NCBI GenBank assembly: GCA_030679035.1
Contig: JAUXTH010000130.1
Coordinates: forward strand, 1-32,201
DNA length: 32,201 bases
Source: Methylobacter sp.
Lineage (GTDB): Bacteria > Pseudomonadota > Gammaproteobacteria > Methylococcales > Methylomonadaceae
Direction of reading: 5' to 3'
Position 1 is the first letter of the stretch; the number at the start of each line of letters is the position of its first letter. Shown in pieces: positions 1 to 8,272 of the stretch. A model generated the notes under the pieces. That model worked only from the letters and a program-made list of their open reading frames with translations. It was not told the DNA's origin and searched no databases. The translations under genes were made by a program, and so were the position numbers.

Positions 1-34
1 TAAAAACAGTATGACTTCCATAACGGTAATCCAT
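1..34 (-). CDS. tnpA: IS200/IS605-family transposase TnpA, N-terminal 11 residues only
   Basis: The reverse strand reads MDYRYGSHTVF from an ATG at 34 and runs off the window edge. This matches the N-terminus I know for Y1 (HUH) transposases of the IS200/IS605 family. The ATG is preceded by a strong AGGGGG ribosome-binding site at about 40-45. TnpA acts on single-stranded DNA by recognising subterminal hairpins, and one such hairpin lies upstream at 96-112. Only the start is visible, so whether the gene is intact cannot be judged. Confidence 0.7.
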   Translation of the reverse strand, partial: MDYRYGSHTVF

Positions 35-135
35 AAGGCCCCCTACTTTTCAGTTCAGGGCAATATCATACGTCAAAAAATCATAGATAAATCTGACCGC
101 CTAAAAGGCGGTGGTTTTAACCTTACTACGGACTA
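1..135 (-). mobile_element. Left end of an IS200/IS605-type insertion sequence (approximate boundary)
   Basis: Upstream of the tnpA start, reading the minus strand, there is a perfect 6-bp hairpin (ACCGCC/GGCGGT, 5-nt loop, 96-112). This is the kind of subterminal stem-loop that marks the left end of IS200/IS605 elements. These elements have no terminal inverted repeats or target duplication, so the exact tip, somewhere around 113-135, cannot be fixed here. The rest of the element lies outside the window. Confidence 0.6.
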
Positions 136-191
136 ATAAATCAGCGCAAATTCGGCACCTATACTCCCTCTCCTGTTGGACGACTGCACGG

Positions 192-217
192 ATGCAGGAG
201 GTAGAGCAACGCAGGAG
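192..217 (+). repeat. 26-bp dispersed repeat, copy A
   Basis: These 26 bases recur exactly, in reverse complement, at 11105-11130. This copy lies between the IS end and vapC in a stretch without a gene (135-280). It starts ATGCAGGAGGTAGAGCAACG and is probably part of a larger dispersed intergenic repeat family. Confidence 0.8.
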
Positions 218-280
218 AGGTTGCCGAGAGGGTTGGGGTGAGGAGATTTAAAAACCGAATGTTGAAGCGTGAACAGTACA

Positions 281-667
281 TCACCAAAGCAGCAACCCCT
301 TAATCTTATTAAAGTGCCTGTCTTTTGTATAAACCGGCATGCCGTGTTGAAAGGCCACAGCGGCAATCCATATATCGTTGGTAAGAATAGGCGTTCCATT
401 ACTTCTCAATTGATCGAGAATCAAACAGTAATATTCCGCCGATTGTTCATCAATACTGTAGAGCGTGACTCTGGGCGAATCAAGAAACTGGTTGAGTTCC
501 TGGCGATTGGTTTTTTCTTTATTTCCCGCCTTAAAGCCGGAAAACAGCTCACCGATTGAGATGGCAGTAATGCCAATAGCGGCAACTTGTTGCAAGGTCT
601 GAATGACTTCAGCATCGCCCCGCATGGCGTGGGAGTAGATATTGGTATCAATCAAAACAGCGTTCAT
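281..667 (-). CDS. vapC: VapC-type PIN-domain ribonuclease toxin
   Basis: A 128-residue PIN-domain protein, the usual VapC length. The acidic residues expected of the Mg-dependent ribonuclease site are visible: D7 in the N-terminal DTN, E40 in GELF, D98 in TNDIWIAA and D116. VapC toxins cut specific RNAs, often initiator tRNA, when their antitoxin is lost. The ATG at 667 is chosen because it overlaps the vapB stop as ATGA, implying translational coupling; a frame extension upstream starts with TTG and is less likely. The neighbouring RHH antitoxin and the nearby IS end fit a mobile or stabilising toxin-antitoxin cassette. Confidence 0.85.
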   Translation of the reverse strand: MNAVLIDTNIYSHAMRGDAEVIQTLQQVAAIGITAISIGELFSGFKAGNKEKTNRQELNQFLDSPRVTLYSIDEQSAEYYCLILDQLRSNGTPILTNDIWIAAVAFQHGMPVYTKDRHFNKIKGLLLW

Positions 668-924
668 TTCCAAAGCTCGTCATCGATTTGCGCTTCACTA
701 TCGATTTTGCCCTGAATTTTTTGAAATTCGCTGTCAGACCACTGCCCGAAAAGAAAATCCAAGTCGTGGTATTCCTGGGTGAAAAGCTTTTTCTTATGCA
801 GCCCGGTATGTTCTTTTAAGGCATCAAGCGCTAATTGATTGACACTTTTCCCGCTAGCTTGCGCTTGCTGTTTGAGCATTGCCGCCAAGTCAGGATCGAT
901 GCCGCGTATGGATAGATTGCTCAT
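664..924 (-). CDS. vapB: VapB/FitA-type ribbon-helix-helix antitoxin
   Basis: An 86-residue protein with an N-terminal ribbon-helix-helix (about residues 1-45: LSIRGIDPDLAAMLKQQA, then SGKSVNQLALDAL) like FitA-type antitoxins. The acidic C-terminal tail (QIDDELWK) would bind the PIN toxin. It precedes vapC and overlaps it by 4 bases (ATGA). Such antitoxins also repress their own promoter as a complex with the toxin. An AAGG ribosome-binding site precedes the ATG. Assignment rests on domain type, length and the toxin partner. Confidence 0.8.
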   Translation of the reverse strand: MSNLSIRGIDPDLAAMLKQQAQASGKSVNQLALDALKEHTGLHKKKLFTQEYHDLDFLFGQWSDSEFQKIQGKIDSEAQIDDELWK

Positions 925-1002
925 GGTGATGCCTTATTGTAAGTGAATGCGGTTTGCTGGCATATTATGAATGCATGGGCGGTTTGTCAAAAGGATATTG
1001 GA

Positions 1003-1106
1003 GTCCAAAGCTGGCTTTGGACATTATTCAGTATCGCTTGTGGCGGTTATGGGGTGGATGTGCTGGTTCCCAAGCTCCAGCTTCGCAACTCAGGAAGCTG
1101 GAGCTT
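1003..1106. repeat. Two perfect inverted repeats in the 925-1304 gap
   Basis: GTCCAAAGC-TG-GCTTTGGAC (1003-1022) is a 9-bp inverted repeat. AAGCTCCAGCTTC (1072-1084) pairs perfectly with 1094-1106 across a 9-nt spacer. The short reading frames over this region are by-products of the palindromes. The 925-1304 gap shows no convincing gene, and no response-regulator gene for the kinase downstream. Confidence 0.75.
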
Positions 1107-1304
1107 CCAAGACTGCATTTCCAAGCTAACCAGCGCGAAATACCCAGCATCGGCGTAGTTATTTAGGTTAGAATCTTGGGGTGATTAAATTGTTCATAAT
1201 TATAAAAATCGGACATCGTAAGGGCGTTTATAAATAGCTGAGAACCAGCACATCCATGTCCTGTATTTTTATTTCCCGTTACATTCCTCCAAAAAAGGCC
1301 CTGA

Positions 1305-2648
1305 ATGCAAGTTAAATCCTTAAGCTTTCGATTGCTGGTTTCGGCTGGCCTTGTGCTGGCCGCATTCTTTGCCTTGGCTTCGGTGGTGCTTGAGCAGGGG
1401 TTTCGCGACAGCGCCGAACTGGCCTTAAAGGAAAAGCTTGAGGTGCAAGTGTATTCGCTGTTGTCGGCTGCCGAAGTTAAGAACTCCGGCGACTTAAACA
1501 TGCCGCCGAGTTTGCCTGAGCCCCGATTCGCAACTCCCGGCTCCGGCCTTTACGGCTTTATACACATGAACAAAAAAAACCTGGTCTGGCACTCGCCATC
1601 GGCCATCGGTCTTGATGTAAAGCCTCCGCCGGAATTAAGCGCAGGTAACTTCGAATTTTTATTAACCGAACATAATCGTTACGCGCTGCATTATGCCGTG
1701 AGTTGGAAAAACGTTGTCGGCGTAGAACGCGAATATATTTTTACCGTGACCGAAGATGCCCAGTTTGTCAGCAGTCAGGTGGAGCGTTTTAGAAAAACCT
1801 TAAGGGAATGGCTGCTGGCCCTGGGCTTGGTTTTGATATTCATGCAGCTGGTCTTGTTGCGCTGGGGGTTGAAGCCGCTGCGGATTATCGTAAAAGACCT
1901 TGAGGCGATAGAAAAAGGGCGCAAAACCCATTTAGATGGGGATTATGCGACGGAATTGGAGGGGCTTGCCGGTAATCTTAACGCCTTCATCAACAGCGAG
2001 CGGGCGCATCTGGAACGTTACCGCAATGCCTTGGCGGACTTGGCGCACAGCCTGAAAACGCCGCTGTCGATATTGCGCGGCTGCACCGAGTCTTTCAGTG
2101 TCGATAAGGAAACGGTAAAAGAACAAATTTTCCGCATGGATGAAATCGTCGAGTATCAATTGCAGCGGGCGGCGGTCAAGGGTGAGCACAAAACCGCCGG
2201 TACCGTGGATTTGTCGCTGATTATCAAAAAAATAACGACGTCGCTGGGTAAAGTATATTTTGATAAAAACATCCGTTTCGATATGGCGGTGCCGGAAGCC
2301 AGCCTGATTTATTACGAAGAAGGCGATCTGTATGAAATAGCCGGAAACTTAATGGATAACGCCTGTAAGTGGTGCCGGAACACGGTCAAAGTCAGCATTA
2401 CCCTGAATCAACGCAAAGGCAGGCGGAATTTTTCAGTTTTGTTGCAGATCGAAGACGACGGCCCTGGAATCCCGACTGGAAAATTGGCCGAGATTTTAAA
2501 AAGAGGCGTACGAGCTGATGAAAACATCCACGGGCATGGCATCGGCATGGCCGTTGTCTATGAATTGGTTGGACTGTTGGGCGGTGTGCTGGAAGGCAGA
2601 AAGGGCGATACGCTGGGAGGCATGAGATGGGATGTTTATTTGCCGTGA
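1305..2648 (+). CDS. PhoQ-like two-component sensor histidine kinase
   Basis: A 447-residue inner-membrane sensor kinase. TM1 is at about 8-30, a periplasmic domain spans about 31-165 and TM2 is at about 168-187. A HAMP-like linker follows, then the H box (LADLAHSLKTPLS, H248), N box (GNLMDNACKW, N348/N352), G1 box (DDGPGIP, 384-390) and G2 box (HGHGIGMAV, 409-417). The H-box wording and C-terminal GMRWDVYLP resemble PhoQ-type kinases that sense Mg2+ or envelope conditions. An AAGG site precedes the ATG. The partner response regulator normally lies directly upstream but is absent; repeats and vapBC occupy that space. The ligand cannot be told from sequence. Confidence 0.88.
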   Translation: MQVKSLSFRLLVSAGLVLAAFFALASVVLEQGFRDSAELALKEKLEVQVYSLLSAAEVKNSGDLNMPPSLPEPRFATPGSGLYGFIHMNKKNLVWHSPSAIGLDVKPPPELSAGNFEFLLTEHNRYALHYAVSWKNVVGVEREYIFTVTEDAQFVSSQVERFRKTLREWLLALGLVLIFMQLVLLRWGLKPLRIIVKDLEAIEKGRKTHLDGDYATELEGLAGNLNAFINSERAHLERYRNALADLAHSLKTPLSILRGCTESFSVDKETVKEQIFRMDEIVEYQLQRAAVKGEHKTAGTVDLSLIIKKITTSLGKVYFDKNIRFDMAVPEASLIYYEEGDLYEIAGNLMDNACKWCRNTVKVSITLNQRKGRRNFSVLLQIEDDGPGIPTGKLAEILKRGVRADENIHGHGIGMAVVYELVGLLGGVLEGRKGDTLGGMRWDVYLP

Positions 2649-2691
2649 TGGTTTTGGGGCAGTTTTAAAACGGAACACGGATGGCATATTT

Positions 2692-2722
2692 CGTCATCCC
2701 GGCAGGGATTGCCGGGATGACG
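2692..2722. repeat. REP-like palindrome (13-bp perfect stem)
   Basis: CGTCATCCCGGCA and TGCCGGGATGACG form a perfect 13-bp stem around a GGGAT loop. Related copies lie at 10983-11005 and 11146-11168. It sits just after the kinase gene in the 2649-2952 gap and may act as a transcript 3' end, though there is no U-run. A fragment of the CGGATGAC repeat family adjoins at about 2669. Confidence 0.85.
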
Positions 2723-2917
2723 GTGTCTAGCAGACACTTAATGGCAGTGACGCGACGCGTGGGAGCGAGATAAATCAGTTTAATCTGTGTCGCCTAGAGG
2801 TGCCTACTTTTTGTGATCTATGGCTAAACAAATAGTTAATAGGCGAGGGCAAGTCTTAATTTCCAGCAAAATATCCGCCGAATCAGTAATACTCGTAGTC
2901 TAGCCTGTGTTTTTTTG

Positions 2918-2923
2918 TATAAT
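2918..2923 (+). promoter_or_regulatory. Probable -10 element for nadK-recN
   Basis: A perfect TATAAT lies 29 bases before the nadK ATG after a T-run. No good -35 box is seen 17 bases upstream, so only the -10 is supported. Confidence 0.4.
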
Positions 2924-2952
2924 CAAAATCATTTCCCGATTATTATCCAATA

Positions 2953-3858
2953 ATGCAGACTCCTTTTAAGACCATCGGCATCATAGGCAAACCCAGCGAT
3001 CCAAGCATTGCCGAGACCTTAACGTCCCTACATGCTTTTTTAAAGCAACACCACTACACGGTCATTGTCGCTAAAGACAGCGCTCATTTTATTGATAATC
3101 CGGCCGTTAAATCCTGTCCCATAGACACGATGGGGCAGCATTGCGATCTGGTTATTGCCGTCGGCGGCGACGGTACTTTTCTGGCCGCCGCCCGTGCCAT
3201 CGTCGAAGATGATATTCCATTGATCGGCATCAATCTGGGGCGTCTCGGTTTTCTGGTGGATATATCGCCCGACGAATTATCCGATAAACTGATTAACATC
3301 CTTCAAGGCCATTACACGGAAGAAAAGCGCTATTTGTTGCGCACAAAGATCATCCGCGACGGGCAGGTTATTCACGAAGAAACCGCCGTCAATGAAGTGG
3401 TCATCCACCGTTGGGTAACGCCCAGCATGATAGAAATCATCACCAAAATCGACAATGTGTTTTTAAATTCGCAACGCTCCGACGGCCTGATTGTTTCCAC
3501 GCCGACCGGATCGACAGCATATTCCTTGTCTGCGGGCGGGCCGATTTTGCATCCTGCGTTAAATGCGCTGGTCTTGGTGCCGCTTAATCCCCATACTCTC
3601 TCGAATAGGCCTATCGTGATCAACGATTCGGCCGAAATTGAAATAAGCTTTTGCCAGACCAAACAAATTAACGCCCTGGTAACTTGCGATCATATTGAAA
3701 TCCCTGAGGTATTAATCAGCGATAAAATTTTGATCAAAAAAGAACCCAAACCGATTAGAATTTTACATCCTGAAGGCCATGATTTTTTCTATATACTCAG
3801 GAATAAATTAAACTGGAGCAGTGGTTACCACACCGAAAATCATGCTATTGAACCTTAA
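2953..3858 (+). CDS. nadK: NAD kinase
   Basis: A 301-residue cytoplasmic enzyme that phosphorylates NAD to NADP using ATP. The family signature GGDGTFL is at 71-77, NEVVIHR at about 147 and the glycine/threonine-rich loop STPTGSTAYSLSAGG at about 182-196. Length matches proteobacterial NadK (about 290-300). The gene ends inside the start of recN, a nadK-recN arrangement typical of gammaproteobacteria. No clear ribosome-binding site precedes the ATG, so the start rests on protein length and the TATAAT just upstream. Confidence 0.95.
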   Translation: MQTPFKTIGIIGKPSDPSIAETLTSLHAFLKQHHYTVIVAKDSAHFIDNPAVKSCPIDTMGQHCDLVIAVGGDGTFLAAARAIVEDDIPLIGINLGRLGFLVDISPDELSDKLINILQGHYTEEKRYLLRTKIIRDGQVIHEETAVNEVVIHRWVTPSMIEIITKIDNVFLNSQRSDGLIVSTPTGSTAYSLSAGGPILHPALNALVLVPLNPHTLSNRPIVINDSAEIEISFCQTKQINALVTCDHIEIPEVLISDKILIKKEPKPIRILHPEGHDFFYILRNKLNWSSGYHTENHAIEP

Positions 3859-5521
3859 TATCATCGACCTCGCCGTCGTTAAATCATTAGACCTCGACCT
3901 GGAAAAAGGCATGTCGGTGCTGACCGGCGAAACCGGAGCCGGTAAGTCTATTTTATTGACTGCGTTGGGACTTGCTCTGGGCGACCGGGCTGACTCCGGC
4001 TATGTGCGCCCCGATAGCAAGCGCGCCGAAATTAACCTGGAATTCGATTTGGCCGATGCGCCTTTAGCGCAACAATGGCTGAAAGAAAATGAATTGGATA
4101 GCGAACAGCAATGCCTAATCCGCCGCATAGTTAATAGCGACGGCCGTTCCAAAGCGTATATCAACAACCGCCCGGTCACCTTGCAGGCTTTGCAGGAGCT
4201 TAGCGAAAAGTTGGTCGAAATCCACGGCCAACACGCGCATTTGACCTTGCTCAACCCTGACGAGCAACGCCGCTTGCTGGATTCCTACGCAAAAAACCAG
4301 CCGCTGCTGGACAGCGTCAATGCCTGTTACCGGCAATGGCAGCAAGCCAGCAAGGAGCTGGCAAACCTGATTAAATCCAGCGTCGATCAAACCGAGCGCG
4401 AAGAATTGCTGCGCTACCAAATTGAAGAATTGCAGCAATTGGATTTGGCACATTTCAGCTATGCCGAGCTTTCGGAAGAGCATGGCAAGCTGGCTAACCT
4501 GGGGCAGATTTTAAGTGCCGGCCAAGCCCAGGTCGATCTGCTGTACGAGAACGACCGGCAATCGGTCAATCAAATGCTGAATCACTCCGTCGTCGAGTTA
4601 AGCCACATTGCCCAATTTGCGCCCGAGTTAAACGAAATCTGCACCATGCTCTCCGAAGCGCAGATTCAAGTTGAAGAGGCATCCCTGCAACTGCGCCGTT
4701 TTCTTGAATCGCAAGAGGCCGATCCGCAACGCCTGGAAGAAGTCGAAAACCGGATCGGCATCATCCAAAGCCTGAGCCGCAAACACCACATTACCCCGGA
4801 TGAACTGCCGGAACTGGTCGGCAAGCTGGAGCATGAGCTAGACAGCCTAACCCATAGCAGCGAACGCATCGAAGCCCTGACCGCCGACACTGCAAAACTG
4901 TTGGCCGAATACCACCAGCTGGCTGCGCAGTTGTCCGCGCAACGCAGCCTGAGCGGTAAAAAACTGCAACAGCTGATTTCAGAGATGATCAAGGAACTGG
5001 GCATGCCGCAAGGCGAGTTTCTGGTCGACATAGGCGCGCTGGATAGCGATACGCCCAAACTGAATGGCAAAGATAAAATCGAATTCCTGGTCAGCGCCAA
5101 TCCCGGCCTGCCAGCAAAACCACTGGCCAAAGTGGCTTCCGGCGGCGAATTGTCGCGCATCAGCCTGGCGATCCAAGTCACCACTTCCAGTGATAAAACC
5201 ACCCCGACCATGATTTTTGATGAGGTCGACTCAGGCATAGGCGGAGGCATTGCCGAAATCGTCGGACAAAAACTGCGCAGCTTAAGCCGTAACCGGCAAG
5301 TCATGTGCGTCACTCACCTTCCACAAGTCGCTGCACAAGCGCATCACCATCTCTACGTTGAAAAAAACAACCAAACCGATATTACTTCTTCCAATGTCCG
5401 CTTACTGGAAACGGAAGAGCGTGTTGAAGAAATTGCCAGAATGCTGGGCGGTGTCAATATCACCGCCAACACGCTGGCACACGCCAAAGAAATGTTGTTT
5501 CAATCTACTCCCGGCAACTAG
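3842..5521 (+). CDS. recN: DNA repair protein RecN
   Basis: An SMC-like ATPase of 559 residues acting in double-strand break repair. Seen: Walker A GETGAGKS near the N-terminus (about 29-36), a long glutamine- and glutamate-rich coiled-coil middle, the ABC signature ASGGELSRIS and Walker B TMIFDEVDSGIGG. The start at 3842 is chosen because RecN proteins begin MLLNLNI-like; this overlaps nadK by 17 bases. An in-frame GTG at 3821 has a GGAG only 2 bases upstream, too close for efficient use. No LexA-type operator is evident just upstream, so expression probably comes from the nadK promoter. Confidence 0.95.
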   Translation: MLLNLNIIDLAVVKSLDLDLEKGMSVLTGETGAGKSILLTALGLALGDRADSGYVRPDSKRAEINLEFDLADAPLAQQWLKENELDSEQQCLIRRIVNSDGRSKAYINNRPVTLQALQELSEKLVEIHGQHAHLTLLNPDEQRRLLDSYAKNQPLLDSVNACYRQWQQASKELANLIKSSVDQTEREELLRYQIEELQQLDLAHFSYAELSEEHGKLANLGQILSAGQAQVDLLYENDRQSVNQMLNHSVVELSHIAQFAPELNEICTMLSEAQIQVEEASLQLRRFLESQEADPQRLEEVENRIGIIQSLSRKHHITPDELPELVGKLEHELDSLTHSSERIEALTADTAKLLAEYHQLAAQLSAQRSLSGKKLQQLISEMIKELGMPQGEFLVDIGALDSDTPKLNGKDKIEFLVSANPGLPAKPLAKVASGGELSRISLAIQVTTSSDKTTPTMIFDEVDSGIGGGIAEIVGQKLRSLSRNRQVMCVTHLPQVAAQAHHHLYVEKNNQTDITSSNVRLLETEERVEEIARMLGGVNITANTLAHAKEMLFQSTPGN

Positions 5522-5553
5522 CCGGGAAATACAACTATAGGGAACCAAAAACT

Positions 5554-6585
5554 ATGAACAGATTTCCAGCAGAATGGGAAAAACAATCCGCCGTATTAAT
5601 CGCATGGCCGCATAAAACCGGCGATTTTCGCAATCTTGACGCCGTAGAGCAATCCTACAGCGTGATTGCCGAAACCATCAGCCAATATCAAAAACTGCTT
5701 ATCGTTTGCCGTGATGACAGCCATCAACAGCATATCCAGGCCCTGATCAACAAGACCGACAATATCGACTTCATCCACGCCCCGGTGAATGACATCTGGG
5801 TCAGGGATACCGTTTTTCTTACCGTCGAGAAAGACAGTGCAAATATGCACATGAACTTTCATTTTAATGGCTGGGGCGAAAAATACTCGCACCAAAGCGA
5901 CAACGCGCTTAACCACAAACTGCTAAACGTCAAACCCTTTAAAGGCGCCAGTCACACCGATGTAGACTTTATATTGGAAGGCGGCAGCGTCGAAAGCGAC
6001 GGCATAGATACCATCCTGACCACCAAACAATGCCTGTTAAACCCGAACAGGAACAAAGGCCTGAGTCAGCAGGAAATAGAACAGCAATTGTTCCAGCATC
6101 TGGGCGCAAAACGGATATTCTGGCTGGATCAGGAAAATCTGACCGGCGACGATACCGACGCCCACATCGATACCCTGGCGCGCTTTTGCTCTGCGGACAC
6201 TATCGCCTACACCAGCTGCGACGACCCGGAAGACCCGCACTACAACAGCCTGAAATTCATGGAGACGCAACTCCAAGGGCTTAGAACTCAGGACGGAGAT
6301 GTTTATCACCTGGTGCCGTTGCCGCTGCCGAAACCGATTTATGATGAAGACGGGCAGCAACTACCGGCCAATTATTCCAACTTTTTGATCATCAATCGCG
6401 CCGTCATGGTGCCTGTTTACGGTGACCCGATGGACGCGGTTGCGCTGGAACGTTTGGCTGGTTGTTTCCCGGATCGCAAGATTATCGCCACCCCGTGTCA
6501 ACCCTTGGTGCATCAGTACGGCAGCCTGCATTGCATGACTATGCAGTTTCCTGAAGGGGCATTAAGTCAAAAGCTCGTTGGATAG
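5554..6585 (+). CDS. aguA: Agmatine deiminase (Porphyromonas-type PAD family)
   Basis: A 343-residue protein of the agmatine/peptidylarginine deiminase family, which converts agmatine to N-carbamoylputrescine and ammonia for putrescine synthesis. Seen: N-terminal PAEWEKQSAVLIAWPH, NDIWVRDT (79-86) with substrate-guanidinium acids, LEGGSVESDG (141-150) and the C-terminal catalytic cysteine C327 in GSLHCMTMQFP. A GGGA-type ribosome-binding site precedes the ATG. It follows recN by 32 bases in the same direction and could be co-transcribed. The usual partner aguB (carbamoylputrescine amidase) is not in this window. Confidence 0.88.
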   Translation: MNRFPAEWEKQSAVLIAWPHKTGDFRNLDAVEQSYSVIAETISQYQKLLIVCRDDSHQQHIQALINKTDNIDFIHAPVNDIWVRDTVFLTVEKDSANMHMNFHFNGWGEKYSHQSDNALNHKLLNVKPFKGASHTDVDFILEGGSVESDGIDTILTTKQCLLNPNRNKGLSQQEIEQQLFQHLGAKRIFWLDQENLTGDDTDAHIDTLARFCSADTIAYTSCDDPEDPHYNSLKFMETQLQGLRTQDGDVYHLVPLPLPKPIYDEDGQQLPANYSNFLIINRAVMVPVYGDPMDAVALERLAGCFPDRKIIATPCQPLVHQYGSLHCMTMQFPEGALSQKLVG

Positions 6586-6604
6586 GTAGCAGAAAGGAAG
6601 GGCA

Positions 6605-6631
6605 GGGGCGGTCACTGGAGTTGACCGCCCC
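6605..6631. terminator. Perfect 10-bp stem-loop between convergent aguA and ispH
   Basis: GGGGCGGTCA pairs with TGACCGCCCC across a 7-nt loop. There is no U-run on the plus strand and only a pyrimidine-rich tail on the minus strand. It sits exactly between two convergent genes and may stop transcription in both directions. Confidence 0.55.
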
Positions 6632-6644
6632 GTAGCGGGAATTG

Positions 6645-7592
6645 TTAGTTGATGTGCTTCTTTAATTCTCTGGGCAAAGAAAACACCACTTTTTCTTCTA
6701 TGCCCTGAATCTCAATAGTCGATTGACCGCCCCATTGCTTTAACTGGTCGATAACTTCCTGAACCAGGACTTCCGGCGCGGAGGCCCCCGCAGTGACACC
6801 GACCACGGCAATGCCGTCAAACCAGTTTTGCTGCATATCGCTCGCGGTATCGATCAGGTAGGCCTGTTTGCCGAGCTGCTCTGCAATTTCGCGCAATCGG
6901 TTGGAGTTGGAGCTGTTGGGTGAGCCGACTACCAGGATAAGATCGGCCGTTTTGGCCAGTTCAAAAACCGCATCCTGGCGATTTTGCGTGGCGTAGCAGA
7001 TGTCGTCTTTTTTCTGTTCCTGTATGGCTTTAAAGCGTGCTCTCAAAGCATCGACCATGATCTTGGTATCGGTCATCGACAAGGTGGTTTGTGTGACATA
7101 AGCCAGATTATCGGGATTTTTTACTACCAGTTTTTTAACGTCTTCCGGGGTTTCTACCAGATAGATGCCGCCATTGTTCGTGCCTCTTTCATATTGTCCC
7201 ATCGTGCCTTCAACTTCCGGGTGCCCGGCATGACCGATCAGAATGACTTCACGATTCTCTTTGGCATGTTTGGCGACCTGTAAATGAACTTTGGTAACCA
7301 GCGGGCAGGTGGCGTCGAAAACCGTTAAATCACGTTCCTTGGCTTCTTGCTGCACTTGCTTGGAAACGCCGTGGGCGCTGAAAATCAGATAAGAGCCGAC
7401 CGGCACGTCGGTTAAGTCTTCAATGAAAATAGCGCCCTTTTCTTTAAGTCCGTCAACAACAGTACGGTTGTGAACAACCTCGTGACGGACGTAAATGGGT
7501 GCGCCGAAAGCCTGGATGGCTTGGTCAACAATTTCAATAGCCCGGTCGACGCCGGCACAGAATCCACGGGGGTTGGCGAGTACAATTTGCAT
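6645..7592 (-). CDS. ispH: 4-hydroxy-3-methylbut-2-enyl diphosphate reductase
   Basis: The last enzyme of the MEP isoprenoid pathway, reducing HMBPP to IPP and DMAPP with a 4Fe-4S cluster. The three cluster cysteines are present: C12 ([11 protein letters not shown]), C96 ([12 protein letters not shown]) and C199 ([10 protein letters not shown]). Substrate-site H41, H74, H124, E126 and the SSNSNRL motif (228-233) are also visible. Its 315 residues are typical. It is read from the minus strand and follows rraA by 35 bases, so the two may share a transcript. Confidence 0.96.
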   Translation of the reverse strand: MQIVLANPRGFCAGVDRAIEIVDQAIQAFGAPIYVRHEVVHNRTVVDGLKEKGAIFIEDLTDVPVGSYLIFSAHGVSKQVQQEAKERDLTVFDATCPLVTKVHLQVAKHAKENREVILIGHAGHPEVEGTMGQYERGTNNGGIYLVETPEDVKKLVVKNPDNLAYVTQTTLSMTDTKIMVDALRARFKAIQEQKKDDICYATQNRQDAVFELAKTADLILVVGSPNSSNSNRLREIAEQLGKQAYLIDTASDMQQNWFDGIAVVGVTAGASAPEVLVQEVIDQLKQWGGQSTIEIQGIEEKVVFSLPRELKKHIN

Positions 7593-7627
7593 ATCTTGAC
7601 TTCTTTGCTAGGTTAATTTGAGTTATT

Positions 7628-8113
7628 CTAACTCAACATTGTTTCTGAGACGATAATTCCATCGGAATCAGCATATAAAAAATGATTTTGCTTAAAATTG
7701 ACACCGGCGAAAGTGACCAATAAGTCGCGGTCGCCGTGGTCTTTCTTGTGGCTTTTTAAGGGATGAGTGTGCAATGCGCGTATACCGATCGGAAGCTGAT
7801 TGAGGGTTGCAGAATCGCGGATGCAGCCATGAATCACAATGCCTTGCCAGCCGTTGGCGATGGCAAGCTTTGCCAGATCAGCGCCGAATAGAGCACAACG
7901 GTGAGAGCCTCCGCCATCGACAACCAACACCCGGTTTTCAACTTTTTCTTCCAGAACCGTTTTGATCAAGATATTGTCTTCAAAAACCTTGATCGTGGTG
8001 ATTTGGCCGCAAAAGCTTGGATGACCGCCATAAGATTTGAGCAACGGTTCGGCAATCTGGAAGTGGTCTTCCGCTGAATGGGCATCGCAAAGATTGGCGG
8101 TAGTAAAAGTCAT
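7628..8113 (-). CDS. rraA: Ribonuclease E activity regulator RraA
   Basis: A 161-residue RraA/MenG-fold protein. In E. coli RraA binds RNase E and restrains RNA decay; other family members are 4-hydroxy-4-methyl-2-oxoglutarate aldolases. Typical stretches are VLVVDGGGSHRCALFGADL (about 73-91) and GIVIHGCIRDS (about 110-120). The overall length and the FTTANLCDAH start favour the RraA branch. It lies directly upstream of ispH on the minus strand. Aldolase activity cannot be excluded from sequence. Confidence 0.88.
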   Translation of the reverse strand: MTFTTANLCDAHSAEDHFQIAEPLLKSYGGHPSFCGQITTIKVFEDNILIKTVLEEKVENRVLVVDGGGSHRCALFGADLAKLAIANGWQGIVIHGCIRDSATLNQLPIGIRALHTHPLKSHKKDHGDRDLLVTFAGVNFKQNHFLYADSDGIIVSETMLS

Positions 8114-8171
8114 GATTCAAATCCCATAAAGTTAAAGACGTTGCTTGATGAGTGTCTTCTCAGCAATTGTA

Positions 8172-8260
8172 ATGGAACACGGATGACACAGATTAGACGG
8201 ATTCAAACGAATTTTTATCCGCGTTTATCAGTCAAATCCGTGTCATCCGTGTGCTATTTT
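8172..8260. repeat. Long inverted repeat of the CGGATGACRC family
   Basis: Perfect 12-bp arms CACGGATGACAC (8078+100, i.e. 8178-8189) and 8240-8251, with further imperfect pairing between. Relatives occur at 9839-9930, 9976-10002, 32027-32053 and in part near 2669. The repeat fills the gap between rraA and trhP. Confidence 0.8.
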
Positions 8261-8272
8261 TCGAACTCTGAT

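Noticed and set aside
943-1166. Two 70-residue plus-strand frames upstream of the sensor kinase
   Set aside because: They translate the inverted repeats at 1003-1106, overlap each other in different frames and look like no protein family.
3821-3842. GTG start for recN at 3821
   Set aside because: The GGAG is only 2 bases upstream, and family members begin at the MLLNLNI methionine.
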